DNA of 64,000 nucleotides from Streptomyces sp. YIM 121038 (GCF_006088715.1 NZ_CP030771.1:5404001-5468000), one strand, 5' to 3'. Positions 1-8,910 are shown, counted from the first letter of the stretch. Notes: a model not told the origin generated them from the letters alone. A program made the numbers and translations.

Positions 1-1
1 C

Positions 2-2359
2 ACGTACGGCCTGTTCGTCTTCGCGCTGACCGGCGGCACGGTCGCGGGCATCCGCCTGGCGCCCGCGCTGCTGCCCTCGCTGTCGCGCCGCCGGCTGTTC
101 GCCCTCGCCATCGCCGTGACCGGCGTCGCCCTCCTTGCCGCCGGGCTCGTGCCGGACCTGACGAGCGTGCTGCTGATCCTGCTGCTCGCGGGTGTCGCCG
201 CGGGCGTCGCCGCCAACACCGGGCACGCGCTCCTCGACCAGGAGGTCGAGGACTACCGCAGGGCCCGCACCACCGAGCACCTCCAGGCGGCCGTACGCCT
301 CTTCGTGGCGCTCGCCGCGCTCGTCGCGCCGCTGCTCGCCGCCGTCATCGGGCCGCACCGCATGGTCAACGGCAAGTTCGTGTTCGACCACGGGGGCGCC
401 TCCTTCACGCTGATGCTGGTCGGCGCGCTGCTCCTGCCGGTGGCCGCGCTCGTCCTCGCCAAGGTCGACGACCGGCAGGGCGTACCGCTCCGGCACGACC
501 TGCGGGACGCGCTGCGCGGCGGCGACGACCCGGTGCAGACGCCCGCCGACTCCGGCTTCTTCATCGCCCTGGAGGGCGGCGACGGCGCCGGGAAGTCCAC
601 CCAGGCCGAGGCCCTCGCCGACTGGATCCGGGCCAAGGGCCACGAGGTCGTCGTCACGCGCGAGCCGGGCGCCACGCCCGTCGGCAAGCGGCTGCGGTCG
701 ATCCTGCTCGACGTGTCGTCGGCCGGCCTCTCGCACCGCGCCGAGGCGCTCCTGTACGCCGCCGACCGAGCCGAGCACGTCGACACCGTCGTACGGCCCG
801 CCCTCGCCCGCGGAGCCGTGGTGATCTCCGACCGCTACATCGACTCGTCCGTGGCCTACCAGGGCGCGGGCCGCGACCTGTCCCCGACCGAGGTGGCCCG
901 CATCAACCGCTGGGCCACCGGCGGCCTCGTCCCGCACCTCACCGTCCTGCTCGACGTGGCGCCCGAGGCCGCGCGCGAGCGCTTCACCGAGGCGCCCGAC
1001 CGCCTGGAGTCCGAGCCCGCCGAGTTCCACGCGCGCGTGCGGTCCGGCTTCCTCACGCTGGCCGCCGCCGACCCCGGCCGCTATCTGGTCGTCGACGCCG
1101 CCCAGGAGCCGGAGGCCGTCACGACGGTCATCCGGCACCGGCTCGACGTCGTCCTGCCGCTCTCCGAAGCAGAGGTCAAGGCCCAGGAAGAGGCCCGCCG
1201 CAAGGCCGAGGAAGAGGCCCGGCGGCGCGCCGAGGAAGAGGCGGCCCGCAAGGCCGAGGAGGAGCGCAAGGAGCGCGAGCGTCAGGAGCAGCTCGCCAAG
1301 CTGCGCGCCGAGGAGGAGGAGCGCAAGCGGCGCGAGCTGGAGGAGGCCCAGCGCCGCGAGGCCGAACGCCAGGCGGAGGAGGCCCGGCAGCGCGCCGAGG
1401 AGGCCCGCCGCAAGGCCGAGGAGGAGGCCCGGCGGCGCGCGGAGGAAGAGGCGGCGCGCAAGGCCGAGGAGGAAGCGCGGCGGCGCGCCGAGGAGGAGGC
1501 CCGGCGCAAGGCCGAGGAAGAGGCCCGGCTGCGCGCCGAGGCGGAGGCCCGGCGCCTGGAGAAGCAGCGCAAGGCGGAGGAGGCGCTGCGGCGTGCCGAG
1601 GAGGCACGGCGGCTCGCGGAGGCGGCGGCGTCCGCCGCGGCGTCCGCGACGGTGACGGCCTCGCCGTCGGAGGCACCGCCCGCTCGGGGCCGGGCCCCGG
1701 GCCAGGCTGCGGCGGCTCGCTCCGCCGGGGCGGGGGCCTCGCTGGACAAGAAGCCCGCCGGGGCGGGGGAAGCGCCCTCGGCCTCGGCCGGGCAGCCCTC
1801 GGACACGCCCTCGGCCGGGCAGTCCTCGGCCGACGACCGGCCGACCTCGCCGGACAACGAGACCACCGTAACGACGCCGGTCGTGGACCCGAAGGCGCTC
1901 GGCGCCGCCGACGAGACGGCGAAGCTGCCGCAGGCCACGCAGGGTGCGGCCGATGAGACGACCGTGCTCCCGAAGGTGACCGTGGACGGGGCCGCCGATG
2001 AGACGACCGTCCTTCCGCAGGTGACCGTGGACGGCTCGGTGGACGGCTCGGCGGACGAGACGACCGTCCTCCCGGCCGTACGGGACGACGTGGCGGACCG
2101 GGTGCCGCCCGGCTACTTCCGCGACGAGCGCGCCCAGCCCGGCACGCAGTCCGCCGCGCAGTCCGCCGCGCATGATGACCTCGGCCCGAACGACCGGACG
2201 CGCGAGCTGCCCCAGGTCGACGAGAACGGCACCCCGCGCCGCCAGCGCTCCGAGTGGGCGGAGGAAACGCCGATGGACGACCTGCCGTCGCTCGCGGACG
2301 AACTCCTCGGGTCGCACGAGGACGAGCCGGAGGACCGGGGCAGGCGCCGCCGCCGTTGA
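2..2359 (+). CDS. tmk: dTMP kinase fused to an MFS-like membrane region (5' partial)
   Basis: The reading frame is open from the window edge, so the N-terminus is missing. The first ~480 nt encode hydrophobic helices like the last segments of a major-facilitator protein. Thymidylate kinase follows: P-loop GGDGAGKST (nt ~570-600), the REPGATPVGKRLR segment, and the DRYIDSSVAYQG dTMP-binding motif (nt ~830-865). It phosphorylates dTMP to dTDP for DNA synthesis. Nt ~1160-1650 encode a charged Glu/Ala/Arg coiled coil, and the C-terminus has three ADETTVLP-type repeats in an acidic disordered tail. Stand-alone Tmk is about 210 aa, so this is a large fusion; I believe related Streptomyces Tmk proteins share it. 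holB follows on the same strand, matching the usual tmk-holB pairing. Confidence 0.93.
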   Translation, partial: TYGLFVFALTGGTVAGIRLAPALLPSLSRRRLFALAIAVTGVALLAAGLVPDLTSVLLILLLAGVAAGVAANTGHALLDQEVEDYRRARTTEHLQAAVRLFVALAALVAPLLAAVIGPHRMVNGKFVFDHGGASFTLMLVGALLLPVAALVLAKVDDRQGVPLRHDLRDALRGGDDPVQTPADSGFFIALEGGDGAGKSTQAEALADWIRAKGHEVVVTREPGATPVGKRLRSILLDVSSAGLSHRAEALLYAADRAEHVDTVVRPALARGAVVISDRYIDSSVAYQGAGRDLSPTEVARINRWATGGLVPHLTVLLDVAPEAARERFTEAPDRLESEPAEFHARVRSGFLTLAAADPGRYLVVDAAQEPEAVTTVIRHRLDVVLPLSEAEVKAQEEARRKAEEEARRRAEEEAARKAEEERKERERQEQLAKLRAEEEERKRRELEEAQRREAERQAEEARQRAEEARRKAEEEARRRAEEEAARKAEEEARRRAEEEARRKAEEEARLRAEAEARRLEKQRKAEEALRRAEEARRLAEAAASAAASATVTASPSEAPPARGRAPGQAAAARSAGAGASLDKKPAGAGEAPSASAGQPSDTPSAGQSSADDRPTSPDNETTVTTPVVDPKALGAADETAKLPQATQGAADETTVLPKVTVDGAADETTVLPQVTVDGSVDGSADETTVLPAVRDDVADRVPPGYFRDERAQPGTQSAAQSAAHDDLGPNDRTRELPQVDENGTPRRQRSEWAEETPMDDLPSLADELLGSHEDEPEDRGRRRRR

Positions 2360-2736
2360 CCGCACGACGCCGCGGAAGCGCAGGTCAGCGGGTGCGCGGT
2401 CGGAGTTGTCAGTGCCGTGCCCCACAATGAATTCCGACAGTGCGGCGTGATGTGCGACGTGTGACGTACGACGTGCGTGGTGACGGTGGCGTGTCAGCGG
2501 CTGCGGCGGTGACGGTGGTTGCTGACGGACGGTGCCGGTTGCCGCGTACGACGGTGACATGCGTGCGGCAGTGACGGCGTGCGGCGGTAGCGTCCGTAGG
2601 CGGTGGCGCCCGCGTGACGGTGGCGTCCGCGCGGCGGTGACGGTGTGCGGCAGTGACGGCGTGCGGCGGTGGCCTCCGTGGGGGCGGCGTCCGTGTGACA
2701 ACTATCCGTGCGACAGCTAGGCGAAGGCGGTGACCC
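2360..2736. repeat. tmk-holB intergenic with degenerate tandem repeats
   Basis: No gene is seen in this 377-bp gap. It is filled with degenerate GTGACGGTG / GTGCGGCGG units. The clearest pair is a 35-bp unit at 2563-2597 and 2645-2679, with 2 mismatches and an 82-bp offset. No terminator or promoter stands out, so tmk and holB may be cotranscribed. Confidence 0.6.
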
Positions 2737-3942
2737 GTGCCGGTATGGGACGACCTGGTGGGCCAGGAGAAGGTGAGCGTCCAGCTCGCGGCCGCCGCGC
2801 GTGACGCCGACACCCTGGTCACCGCGGCCGCCACCGGCGCCCCCGCGCCCGAGGCCTCGAAGATGACGCACGCCTGGCTGTTCACGGGTCCGCCCGGCTC
2901 CGGCCGCGCCGACGCCGCGCGCGCCTTCGCCGCCGCCCTGCAGTGCGTGAGCCCCGACCGCGCGCTCGGCGGCGAGCCCGGCTGCGGCTTCTGCGACGGC
3001 TGCCACACGAGCCTGATCGGCACCCACGCGGACGTGGAGGTCATCCGCACCGACCTCCTGTCCATCGGCGTCAAGGAGACCCGCGAACTGGTCCGCCGCG
3101 CCCAGCTCTCGCCCGCCGGAGGCCGCTGGCAGGTCATCGTCCTGGAGGACGCCGACCGCCTCACCGAAGGCGCGGGCAACGTCCTCCTGAAGGCCGTGGA
3201 GGAGCCCGCCCCCCGCACCGTGTGGCTGCTCTGCGCGCCCTCCCTGGAAGACGTGCTGCCCACCATCCGCTCCCGCTGCCGCCACCTGACGCTGCGTACG
3301 CCGTCGGTGGACGCGGTCGCCGACATGCTCGTACGCCGCGACGGCATCGAGCCCGCCGCCGCCGCGGCCGCCGCCCGCGCCACCCAGGGGCACATCGGCC
3401 GGGCCCGCCGCCTGGCGACGGACGAGCGCGCGCGGCAGCGCCGGGCCGCCGTGCTCAAGCTGCCGCTGCGGGTCGAGGACATCGGCGGCTGTCTGCGGGC
3501 CGCGCAGGAGCTGATCGACACGGCCGCCGAGGAGGCCAAGCAGGTCGCCGAGGACGTCGACGCCAAGGAGACCGAGGAGCTGAAGGCGGCGCTCGGCGCG
3601 GCGCAGGGCGGCCGGATGCCGCGCGGTACGGCGGGCGCCATGAAGGAGCTGGAGGACAAGCAGAAGCGCCGCAGGACCCGCACGCAGCGCGACAGCCTCG
3701 ACCTGGCCCTGATCGACCTGACCGGGGTCTATCGGGACGTCCTCGCGCTCCAGTTGGGCTCCCGCGTGCCGCTGGCCAACACGGAGGTGCAGGACATGCT
3801 GGAGCGCATGGCGCGCGGCACCACGCCGGAGTCCACGCTGCGCCGCATCGAGGCGATCGGCGCCTGCCGCACGGCGCTGGACCGCAACGTGGCACCGCTG
3901 CTCGCGGTGGAGGCGATGACGGTGGCGCTGCGGGCGGGGTGA
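2737..3942 (+). CDS. holB: DNA polymerase III subunit delta'
   Basis: 401 aa clamp-loader subunit of the replicative polymerase, with GTG start VPVWDDLVGQEKV. The fold is AAA+ with a degenerate Walker A (GPPGSGRADAA, Arg in place of Lys near residue 55). A zinc module CGFCDGCH lies near residue 89, and the sensor segment IRSRCRHLTL near residue 183. The delta' subunit normally does not hydrolyse ATP, so the altered P-loop is expected. A weak purine-rich tract GAAGGCGG precedes the start. It lies downstream of tmk on the same strand. A Lys/Glu-rich, probably helical insert around residues 265-315 separates the AAA+ part from the C-terminal collar domain. Confidence 0.93.
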   Translation: MPVWDDLVGQEKVSVQLAAAARDADTLVTAAATGAPAPEASKMTHAWLFTGPPGSGRADAARAFAAALQCVSPDRALGGEPGCGFCDGCHTSLIGTHADVEVIRTDLLSIGVKETRELVRRAQLSPAGGRWQVIVLEDADRLTEGAGNVLLKAVEEPAPRTVWLLCAPSLEDVLPTIRSRCRHLTLRTPSVDAVADMLVRRDGIEPAAAAAAARATQGHIGRARRLATDERARQRRAAVLKLPLRVEDIGGCLRAAQELIDTAAEEAKQVAEDVDAKETEELKAALGAAQGGRMPRGTAGAMKELEDKQKRRRTRTQRDSLDLALIDLTGVYRDVLALQLGSRVPLANTEVQDMLERMARGTTPESTLRRIEAIGACRTALDRNVAPLLAVEAMTVALRAG

Positions 3943-4351
3943 GCGCGGGAGACGACTGGCGGGGGAGCGGCACGGGTCACTGAGGGGCCACCGACACCGG
4001 CCACCGACACGGGGCATCGGTCACCGGTCACCGGCGCAGGCACCGGTCACCGGCGCAGGGCACCGGCCGCCGACACGGGACACCGGCTACCGGCTACCGG
4101 CTACCGGCGCGGGACACCGACTACCGGCACGAGGCAGCGGCCACCGGCGGGGCACACGGGATACCGACTACCGGCACGAGGCATCGGCCACCGCGGGGCA
4201 CACGGGGCGCCGGGCCCCCGGCGCGAGGCAGCGGCCACCACCGCGGGACACCCGCCACCACCACGGCCCACCGGCGCGGGGACTCGTACGGCAAGTCACC
4301 CAAAAGGGCACGCATGGTGATCGTGTGACACCGGAGCGTTACTCTCGCCGG
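3943..4351. repeat. Tandem minisatellite between holB and the hydrolase
   Basis: About 330 bp (3980-4290) consist of imperfect tandem units built on CACCGGCTACCGGC / CACCGGTCACCGGCGCAGG. Three consecutive CTACCGG units occur at ~4086-4106. No convincing gene is present. Long open frames on either strand here are artefacts of the repeat and of the gene downstream. Confidence 0.7.
4340..4351 (+). promoter_or_regulatory. -10 box for a leaderless hydrolase mRNA
   Basis: TACTCT at 4340-4345 lies 6 nt before ATG 4352, the spacing expected for leaderless transcription. No Shine-Dalgarno is visible. This favours ATG 4352 over GTG 4325. Confidence 0.5.
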
Positions 4352-5959
4352 ATGGGAACCACCAGCCGCGCCCGACACCCCCGTCCCCCAGGCCGCCCCA
4401 GAGCGTCCCGCCCCCGCCGGGGCGTCCTCGCGCTGCTGGCCGCCGCGCTGCTCGTCCCCGGCTGCTCGTCGGGCGGTTCGGAGGACCCCTCGGCGAACGT
4501 CGCCCTGGCCGCGCTGCCCCGGGCCACTCCGGAGCGTCTGACGTCGTACTACGACCAGAAGCCGCGCTGGCGCGCCTGCGGAGTGCCCGACTTCGAGTGC
4601 GCGACGCTGCGCGTGCCGCGCGACTACGCCGCCCCGGACGCGGGTGATCTGCGCCTCGCCGTGTCCCGCAAGCGGGCGACGGGCAAGGCGGGCGACCGCC
4701 TCGGCTCGCTCCTGGTCAACCCGGGCGGCCCCGGCGGCTCGGCGATCGACTACCTCCAGTCGTACGCGGCGCTCGGCTACCCCGGCAAGATCCGCGCCCG
4801 CTACGACATGGTGGCCGTCGACCCGCGCGGCGTGGCCCGCAGCGAGCCGGTCACGTGCCTGAACGACCGCGAGATGGACACGTACACGCAGACGGACGTG
4901 ACCCCCGACGACGCGGCCGAGACGAAGGGGCTCACCGCGTCCTACCGGAAGTTCACGGCGGGCTGCGAGCGGCGTGCGGGCGGTCTCCTGAAGCACGTTT
5001 CCACGGTCGAGACGGCCCGGGACATGGACGTCCTGCGGGCGGCGCTCGGCGACAAGAAGCTGACGTACGTCGGGGCGTCGTACGGCACGTTCCTCGGCGC
5101 GACGTACGCCGGGCTGTTCCCCGACCGGGTGGGCCGCCTGGTCCTGGACGGGGCGATGGACCCGTCGCTCACGGCCCGCCGGATGAACGAGGACCAGACG
5201 GCGGGCTTCGAGACGGCCTTCCAGTCGTTCGCGAAGGACTGCGTGCGGCGGGCGGACTGCCCCCTCGGCCGCAAGAGCCCCGCGGACGCGGGCCGCCGCC
5301 TGAAGGCCTTCTTCGCGGACCTCGACCGGGCCCCGCTGCCCGCGGGCGACCCGGGCCCGGCCGGTGGCCGCGCGCTCGGCGAGGCGCTCGCCACCACGGG
5401 CGTGATCGCCGCGATGTACGACGAGTCGGCCTGGCCCCAGCTGCGCGACGCCCTCGACGCGGCGATGCGCGACCGCGACGGCTCGGCCCTGCTGGCCCTC
5501 TCCGACAGCTACTACGAGCGGGACGGCGACGGCGCGTACTCGAACCTCATGTACGCCAACGCCGCCGTGAACTGCTTGGACCTCCCGCCGTCCTTCCGCA
5601 CCCCCGAGGAGGTGAAGGCCGCGCTCCCCGCCTTCGCCAAGGCCTCGCCCGTCTTCGGCGAGGGCCTCGCGTGGTCGGCCCTGAACTGCGCGTACTGGCC
5701 CGTGCGGGCCACCGGCGAGCCCCACCGCATCGAGGCGAAGGGCGCCGCCCCGATCCTCGTCGCCGGCACCACCCGCGACCCCGCCACCCCCTACCGCTGG
5801 GCCAAGGCCCTCGCCTCCCAGCTCTCCTCGGGCCGCCTCCTCACCTACGAGGGCGACGGCCACACGGCATACGGCCGGGGCAGCCGCTGCGTCGACGACA
5901 CGATCAACACCTACCTCCTGGAGGGCCGCGCCCCCCGCACCACCAAGCGCTGCGCGTAA
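4352..5959 (+). CDS. Secreted lipoprotein alpha/beta hydrolase (TAP/SlpD-like, peptidase S33)
   Basis: 535 aa. The N-terminus has an Arg-rich n-region, a hydrophobic core and a lipobox LVPGC with Cys38, so the mature protein is probably anchored to the outer face of the membrane. The alpha/beta hydrolase core has the oxyanion segment NPGGPGGS, the nucleophile elbow GASYG and a C-terminal TAP-like domain ending near EGDGHTAYGRG with the catalytic His. Relatives are tripeptidyl aminopeptidases and mycelium-associated Slp proteases, which remove N-terminal peptides from secreted proteins. The actual substrate is unknown. ATG 4352 was chosen because a -10 box sits 6 nt upstream; GTG 4325 would add nine residues. 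Confidence 0.85.
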   Translation: MGTTSRARHPRPPGRPRASRPRRGVLALLAAALLVPGCSSGGSEDPSANVALAALPRATPERLTSYYDQKPRWRACGVPDFECATLRVPRDYAAPDAGDLRLAVSRKRATGKAGDRLGSLLVNPGGPGGSAIDYLQSYAALGYPGKIRARYDMVAVDPRGVARSEPVTCLNDREMDTYTQTDVTPDDAAETKGLTASYRKFTAGCERRAGGLLKHVSTVETARDMDVLRAALGDKKLTYVGASYGTFLGATYAGLFPDRVGRLVLDGAMDPSLTARRMNEDQTAGFETAFQSFAKDCVRRADCPLGRKSPADAGRRLKAFFADLDRAPLPAGDPGPAGGRALGEALATTGVIAAMYDESAWPQLRDALDAAMRDRDGSALLALSDSYYERDGDGAYSNLMYANAAVNCLDLPPSFRTPEEVKAALPAFAKASPVFGEGLAWSALNCAYWPVRATGEPHRIEAKGAAPILVAGTTRDPATPYRWAKALASQLSSGRLLTYEGDGHTAYGRGSRCVDDTINTYLLEGRAPRTTKRCA

Positions 5960-5968
5960 CCCCAGCTC

Positions 5969-6000
5969 ACACCCCTCCGCCCGCCCGCCCGGAGGGGTGT
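5969..6000 (+). terminator. Hairpin terminator after the hydrolase
   Basis: Perfect 11-bp stem ACACCCCTCCG / CGGAGGGGTGT with a 10-nt loop, starting 9 nt after the stop codon. No T-tract follows, as is common in high-GC actinobacteria. Confidence 0.7.
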
Positions 6001-6028
6001 ACGGAGCACCCCCGGAAACTGTGTAGAC

Positions 6029-6057
6029 TTGCTGACGTTGCTGATCGCACCATAGGT
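6029..6057 (+). promoter_or_regulatory. Candidate tRNA-Thr promoter
   Basis: TTGCTG (6029-6034) as -35, a 17-bp spacer, then ATAGGT (6052-6057) as -10. It ends 12 nt before the mature tRNA 5' end. The -10 is weak and TAGGTG is an alternative register. Confidence 0.4.
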
Positions 6058-6068
6058 GCGGGACGCGC

Positions 6069-6145
6069 GCCGCCTTAGCTCAGATGGCCAGAGCAACGCA
6101 CTCGTAATGCGTAGGTCTCGGGTTCGAATCCCGAAGGCGGCTCCA
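6069..6145 (+). tRNA. tRNA-Thr (anticodon CGT)
   Basis: A full cloverleaf can be drawn. The acceptor GCCGCCT pairs with AGGCGGC, the discriminator is T6142 and the CCA end is encoded (6143-6145). The D-loop, the anticodon stem with loop CTCGTAA (anticodon CGT, reading ACG) and the T-arm GGTTCGAATC are all present. Confidence 0.95.
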
Positions 6146-6151
6146 CTGGGA

Positions 6152-6184
6152 CCCCAGGTCAGATTGATTCTGATCTGGGGTTTT
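6152..6184 (+). terminator. Intrinsic terminator after tRNA-Thr
   Basis: 12-bp stem CCCCAGGTCAGA / TCTGATCTGGGG (one G-T wobble), 5-nt loop, then TTTT. It begins 6 nt after the CCA end and is a textbook rho-independent terminator. Confidence 0.9.
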
Positions 6185-6189
6185 CTCGT

Positions 6190-6411
6190 TCAGCGGATGC
6201 GGCGACGTCGGCGCGAGCGGGCCGCGCGTGTGTCGGCGGTCTCAGTTCTGGTCTCAGTGGGGCCCGGATCGGGGGCCGGGGGAGCCGGTACGAAGAACTC
6301 GCCCATGCGCCGCATCGCGTCCCTCGACAGGTGAGATCTGCCCTTCACGTACCTGCGGGTCTGACAGTGACTGTCTCGGCCCGGGGCCGTACCGCATGTG
6401 TGGGCTGCGGT
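6190..6411 (-). pseudogene. Possible decayed ORF abutting tRNA-Thr (integrase-tail-like)
   Basis: Reading the minus strand toward the tRNA, a frame ending at TGA 6190-6192 gives about 50 sensible codons containing RYVKGRSHL, SRDAMRRMGEFF and an Arg-rich end. Codon usage is high-GC for most of this stretch. Upstream the frame loses gene-like character and no start or catalytic domain is visible. The position beside a tRNA 3' end suggests the tail of a lost tyrosine integrase, but I have no diagnostic motif, so that identity is a guess. The rest of 6146-6521 shows nothing else convincing. Confidence 0.25.
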
Positions 6412-6521
6412 GGGCTGTGTGTAGTGGACAGATTCGTGGGGGGATCCGTGTGCTGGGGCGTTATGTACGGGGGTGGCGGGGGGCTGCCTACGATGCGCGG
6501 ACGGTGAGAGGGGTGGGGTGG

Positions 6522-8093
6522 ATGGGTGTCGGTGGGCACGGGGAGATGGGTGCGGGTGGGCGCGGGGAGAGGGAGCCCGTCGGGTTCAGGGCTGTGGCTG
6601 CGGCCTGGCCGGAGCGGGTTGCGGTGGTTGAGGCCGACGGGGGTGAGGTGACGTACGCGGAGCTGGCGGGGCGGGTGCATCGGCTGACGCGGGCGCTCGC
6701 GCGGCTCGGGGTGCGGTCGGGGGAGTGCGTGGCCGCCATGCTTCCCAACAGCCGGGCCTTCTTCGAACTGCGCCTTGCCACCGGGCAGTCGGGGCTGTAC
6801 TTCACGCCCTTCAGCCATCACTTCACCACGCCCGAGGCGGAGCATGTGCTCGTCGACAGCGGGGCTCGAGCGGTCGTCGTGGATGTGGGGCTCGTCGAGG
6901 TCGCCGGGCCCGCGCTCGACGCCGCGGGGGTGCCGGCCGAGCGGCGCGTCGTGTGGGGCGGCACCGCGCCCGGCTGGGTGGCGTACGAGGAACTGCTCGC
7001 CGCCGAGCCCGCCACGCCCCCGGCCGAGCCGCGCGCGGGCGGCGTCATGCTCTACACCTCCGGCACGACCGGGCGGCCCAAGGCCGTCCGCAGGCAGCTG
7101 TCGGCGGCGCCCCCCGGGCCGAGCCCGTACGAGCTGGACTTCATGGCCCGGTGCGGCGTCGGTCCCGGGCCCTTCACGCAGCTGTGCGCGGCGCCGCTGT
7201 ACCACGCGGCGCCCGGCCTGTTCGCGAACATGGCGCTCCAGCTCGGCCACACCGTCGTCCTCGCGGAGCGCCCGCGCACCGAGGACTGGCTGCGGCTCGT
7301 CGACCGGCACGCCGTCGACTTCCTGTTCACCGTGCCCACCGTCCTGCACCGGCTGCTGCGGCTGCCCGCCGCCGTCCGTGAGCGGTACGACACCTCGACG
7401 CTGCGCGCCGTCGTGCACGGGGCCGCGCCCTGCCCGCCGGACGTGAAGCGGCGCGCCATCGACTGGTTCGGGCCCGTCCTGTACGAGTTCTACGCGGCCA
7501 CGGAGGGCGGGGTGACCGCCGTGGACAGCGCGGACTGGCTGGCCAGGCCCGGCACGGTCGGCCTGCCGATGGCCGACGTCGACGTCCGCGTCCTCGACGA
7601 CGACGGGCGGCCGCTGCCCGCGGGCGAGACCGGTGGGGTGTTCTTCCGGCCGGTGATTCCCTTCGAGTACCACCAGGACGTCGAGAAGACCCGACGGGCC
7701 ATGCGTGAGGGGTACTTCACCGCAGGTGACTACGGGTACCTGGACGGCGACGGCTGGCTCTTCCTGCGCGACCGGCGCACCGACCTCATCGTCTCCGGGG
7801 GCGTGAACGTGTACCCGGCCGAGGTCGAGGCCGTGCTGCTCGCGCACCCCGAGGTCGCCGACGCGGCCGTCGTGGGCGTGCCGGACGAGGAGTGGGGGCA
7901 GCGGGTCGGCGCCGTCGTGCGGCCCGAGGCGGGCGCGGACGCCGCCGACGGGCTCGCGGAGCGGCTCGTCGCGCACTGCCGGGGCGCGCTCGCGGGGTTC
8001 AAGGTGCCGCGGGTGATCGAGCTGCGCGCGGAGGTGCCCCGGTCGGAGGCCGGGAAGGTGCTGCGGCGGGAGATCCGCATCACGGGCGCGTAG
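6522..8093 (+). CDS. Acyl-CoA synthetase (ANL superfamily)
   Basis: 523 aa adenylate-forming enzyme that would activate a carboxylic acid as acyl-AMP and transfer it to CoA. Visible motifs are the phosphate-binding loop MLYTSGTTGRPKA (near residue 170), FYAATEGG, the C-domain hinge TAGDYGYLDGDGWLFLRDRRTD, the Gly-rich VSGGVNVYPAEVE, and the catalytic lysine context PRSEAGKVLRREI at the end. ATG 6522 follows the purine-rich GAGAGGGGTGGGG; GTG 6504 and 6513 are alternatives. The natural substrate cannot be told from sequence. It is convergent with the TetR gene downstream, so a shared pathway is only an inference. Confidence 0.88.
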   Translation: MGVGGHGEMGAGGRGEREPVGFRAVAAAWPERVAVVEADGGEVTYAELAGRVHRLTRALARLGVRSGECVAAMLPNSRAFFELRLATGQSGLYFTPFSHHFTTPEAEHVLVDSGARAVVVDVGLVEVAGPALDAAGVPAERRVVWGGTAPGWVAYEELLAAEPATPPAEPRAGGVMLYTSGTTGRPKAVRRQLSAAPPGPSPYELDFMARCGVGPGPFTQLCAAPLYHAAPGLFANMALQLGHTVVLAERPRTEDWLRLVDRHAVDFLFTVPTVLHRLLRLPAAVRERYDTSTLRAVVHGAAPCPPDVKRRAIDWFGPVLYEFYAATEGGVTAVDSADWLARPGTVGLPMADVDVRVLDDDGRPLPAGETGGVFFRPVIPFEYHQDVEKTRRAMREGYFTAGDYGYLDGDGWLFLRDRRTDLIVSGGVNVYPAEVEAVLLAHPEVADAAVVGVPDEEWGQRVGAVVRPEAGADAADGLAERLVAHCRGALAGFKVPRVIELRAEVPRSEAGKVLRREIRITGA

Positions 8094-8174
8094 TCCTGGA
8101 TCGGACTCCCTTCGGCGGGAGATCCGTAGCGCGGACCCGTAGTCCCGCATCGGGCCCCCGGCGGGAGCCCCGCG

Positions 8175-8882
8175 TCAGGCCTCCCTCAACCACGCGGTGA
8201 CGTCTGCGAGTTCGTCGCGGTACAGCCGTTCCGGATCCGCGATCTGGGGGCGCAGCAGGCCGTCGATCTCCAGGGTGACCAGGCCGTGCAGCCGGCCCCA
8301 CAGGCGCAGGGAGCGGGCCAGCGTCGCGGGGGCGAGCGCCGGGAAGGCCGCGCGCGCCACCTCCGTGAAGGCCGGGTCGAAGTCGCCCCAGGAGTACGGG
8401 GATTCGGCGTCGGGCCGCGCCTTCGCGGATGCCGCCTCCGGCCGCGCCGTCGCCGCGATCTCCACTATGCCCAGGCACAGTTCGTACTCCGCCTCGGTGC
8501 TGTCCCGGGTCCGCGCGTGCGGGCTGCGGCCGCTGAAGAGCAGGCGGAACTCCTGCGGGTGCGCGAGGGCCCACGCGCGGTAGGCGAGGCCGTGCGCCAG
8601 GGCGCGGTCCACGGGCTCCCGCGCGCCGTCGCGGGCCGTGCGCAGATGCGCGGCGAGGGCGCGGTACGCGTCGGCCGCGAGCGCCGCGAGGAGGGCCTCG
8701 CGGGTGTCGAAGTAGCTGTAGAAGGTGCCGGGCGCCATGCCCATGTCCCGCGCGATCCCGCGCAGCGCGACGGCGTCGCTACCGCCCTCCACCAGGTGTT
8801 TCAGCGCGGTGGCCTTGATCTCGGCGGTGGTCTGGGCGCGGTGGCGCGCGCGTCTGCTCGCGCCTTCCTTCGGGATGGTCAT
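8175..8882 (-). CDS. TetR-family transcriptional regulator
   Basis: 235 aa. An N-terminal TetR HTH (ATALKHLVEGGSDAVALRGIARDMGMAPGTFYSYFDTREALLAAL, residues ~22-66) is followed by an all-helical ligand-binding domain. It probably represses the divergent gene starting at 9013 and itself. ATG 8882 was chosen because TACCAT lies 7 nt upstream on this strand, as in leaderless genes; ATG 8891 would add three residues. An inverted repeat at 8911-8939 lies in the shared promoter region. The ligand is unknown. Confidence 0.85.
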   Translation of the reverse strand: MTIPKEGASRRARHRAQTTAEIKATALKHLVEGGSDAVALRGIARDMGMAPGTFYSYFDTREALLAALAADAYRALAAHLRTARDGAREPVDRALAHGLAYRAWALAHPQEFRLLFSGRSPHARTRDSTEAEYELCLGIVEIAATARPEAASAKARPDAESPYSWGDFDPAFTEVARAAFPALAPATLARSLRLWGRLHGLVTLEIDGLLRPQIADPERLYRDELADVTAWLREA

Positions 8883-8889
8883 ACACACC

Positions 8890-8895
8890 ATGGTA
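8890..8895 (-). promoter_or_regulatory. -10 box for a leaderless tetR mRNA
   Basis: On the minus strand TACCAT is followed after 7 nt by ATG 8882. There is no Shine-Dalgarno before that ATG. Confidence 0.45.
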
Positions 8896-8910
8896 CGGCG
8901 GACAAAGATT

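Noticed and set aside
1176..1676. Minus-strand Pro/Ala/Arg-rich frame opposite the tmk coiled coil
   Set aside because: Mirror image of the repetitive Glu/Ala/Arg codons; not a gene.
3980..4290. CRISPR array
   Set aside because: Units are short, contiguous and imperfect with no unique spacers, and there are no cas genes.
4121..5863. 580-codon open frame on the minus strand
   Set aside because: It is antisense to the hydrolase gene, has Arg/Gly/Val-rich low-complexity content and no domain; a GC-bias shadow.
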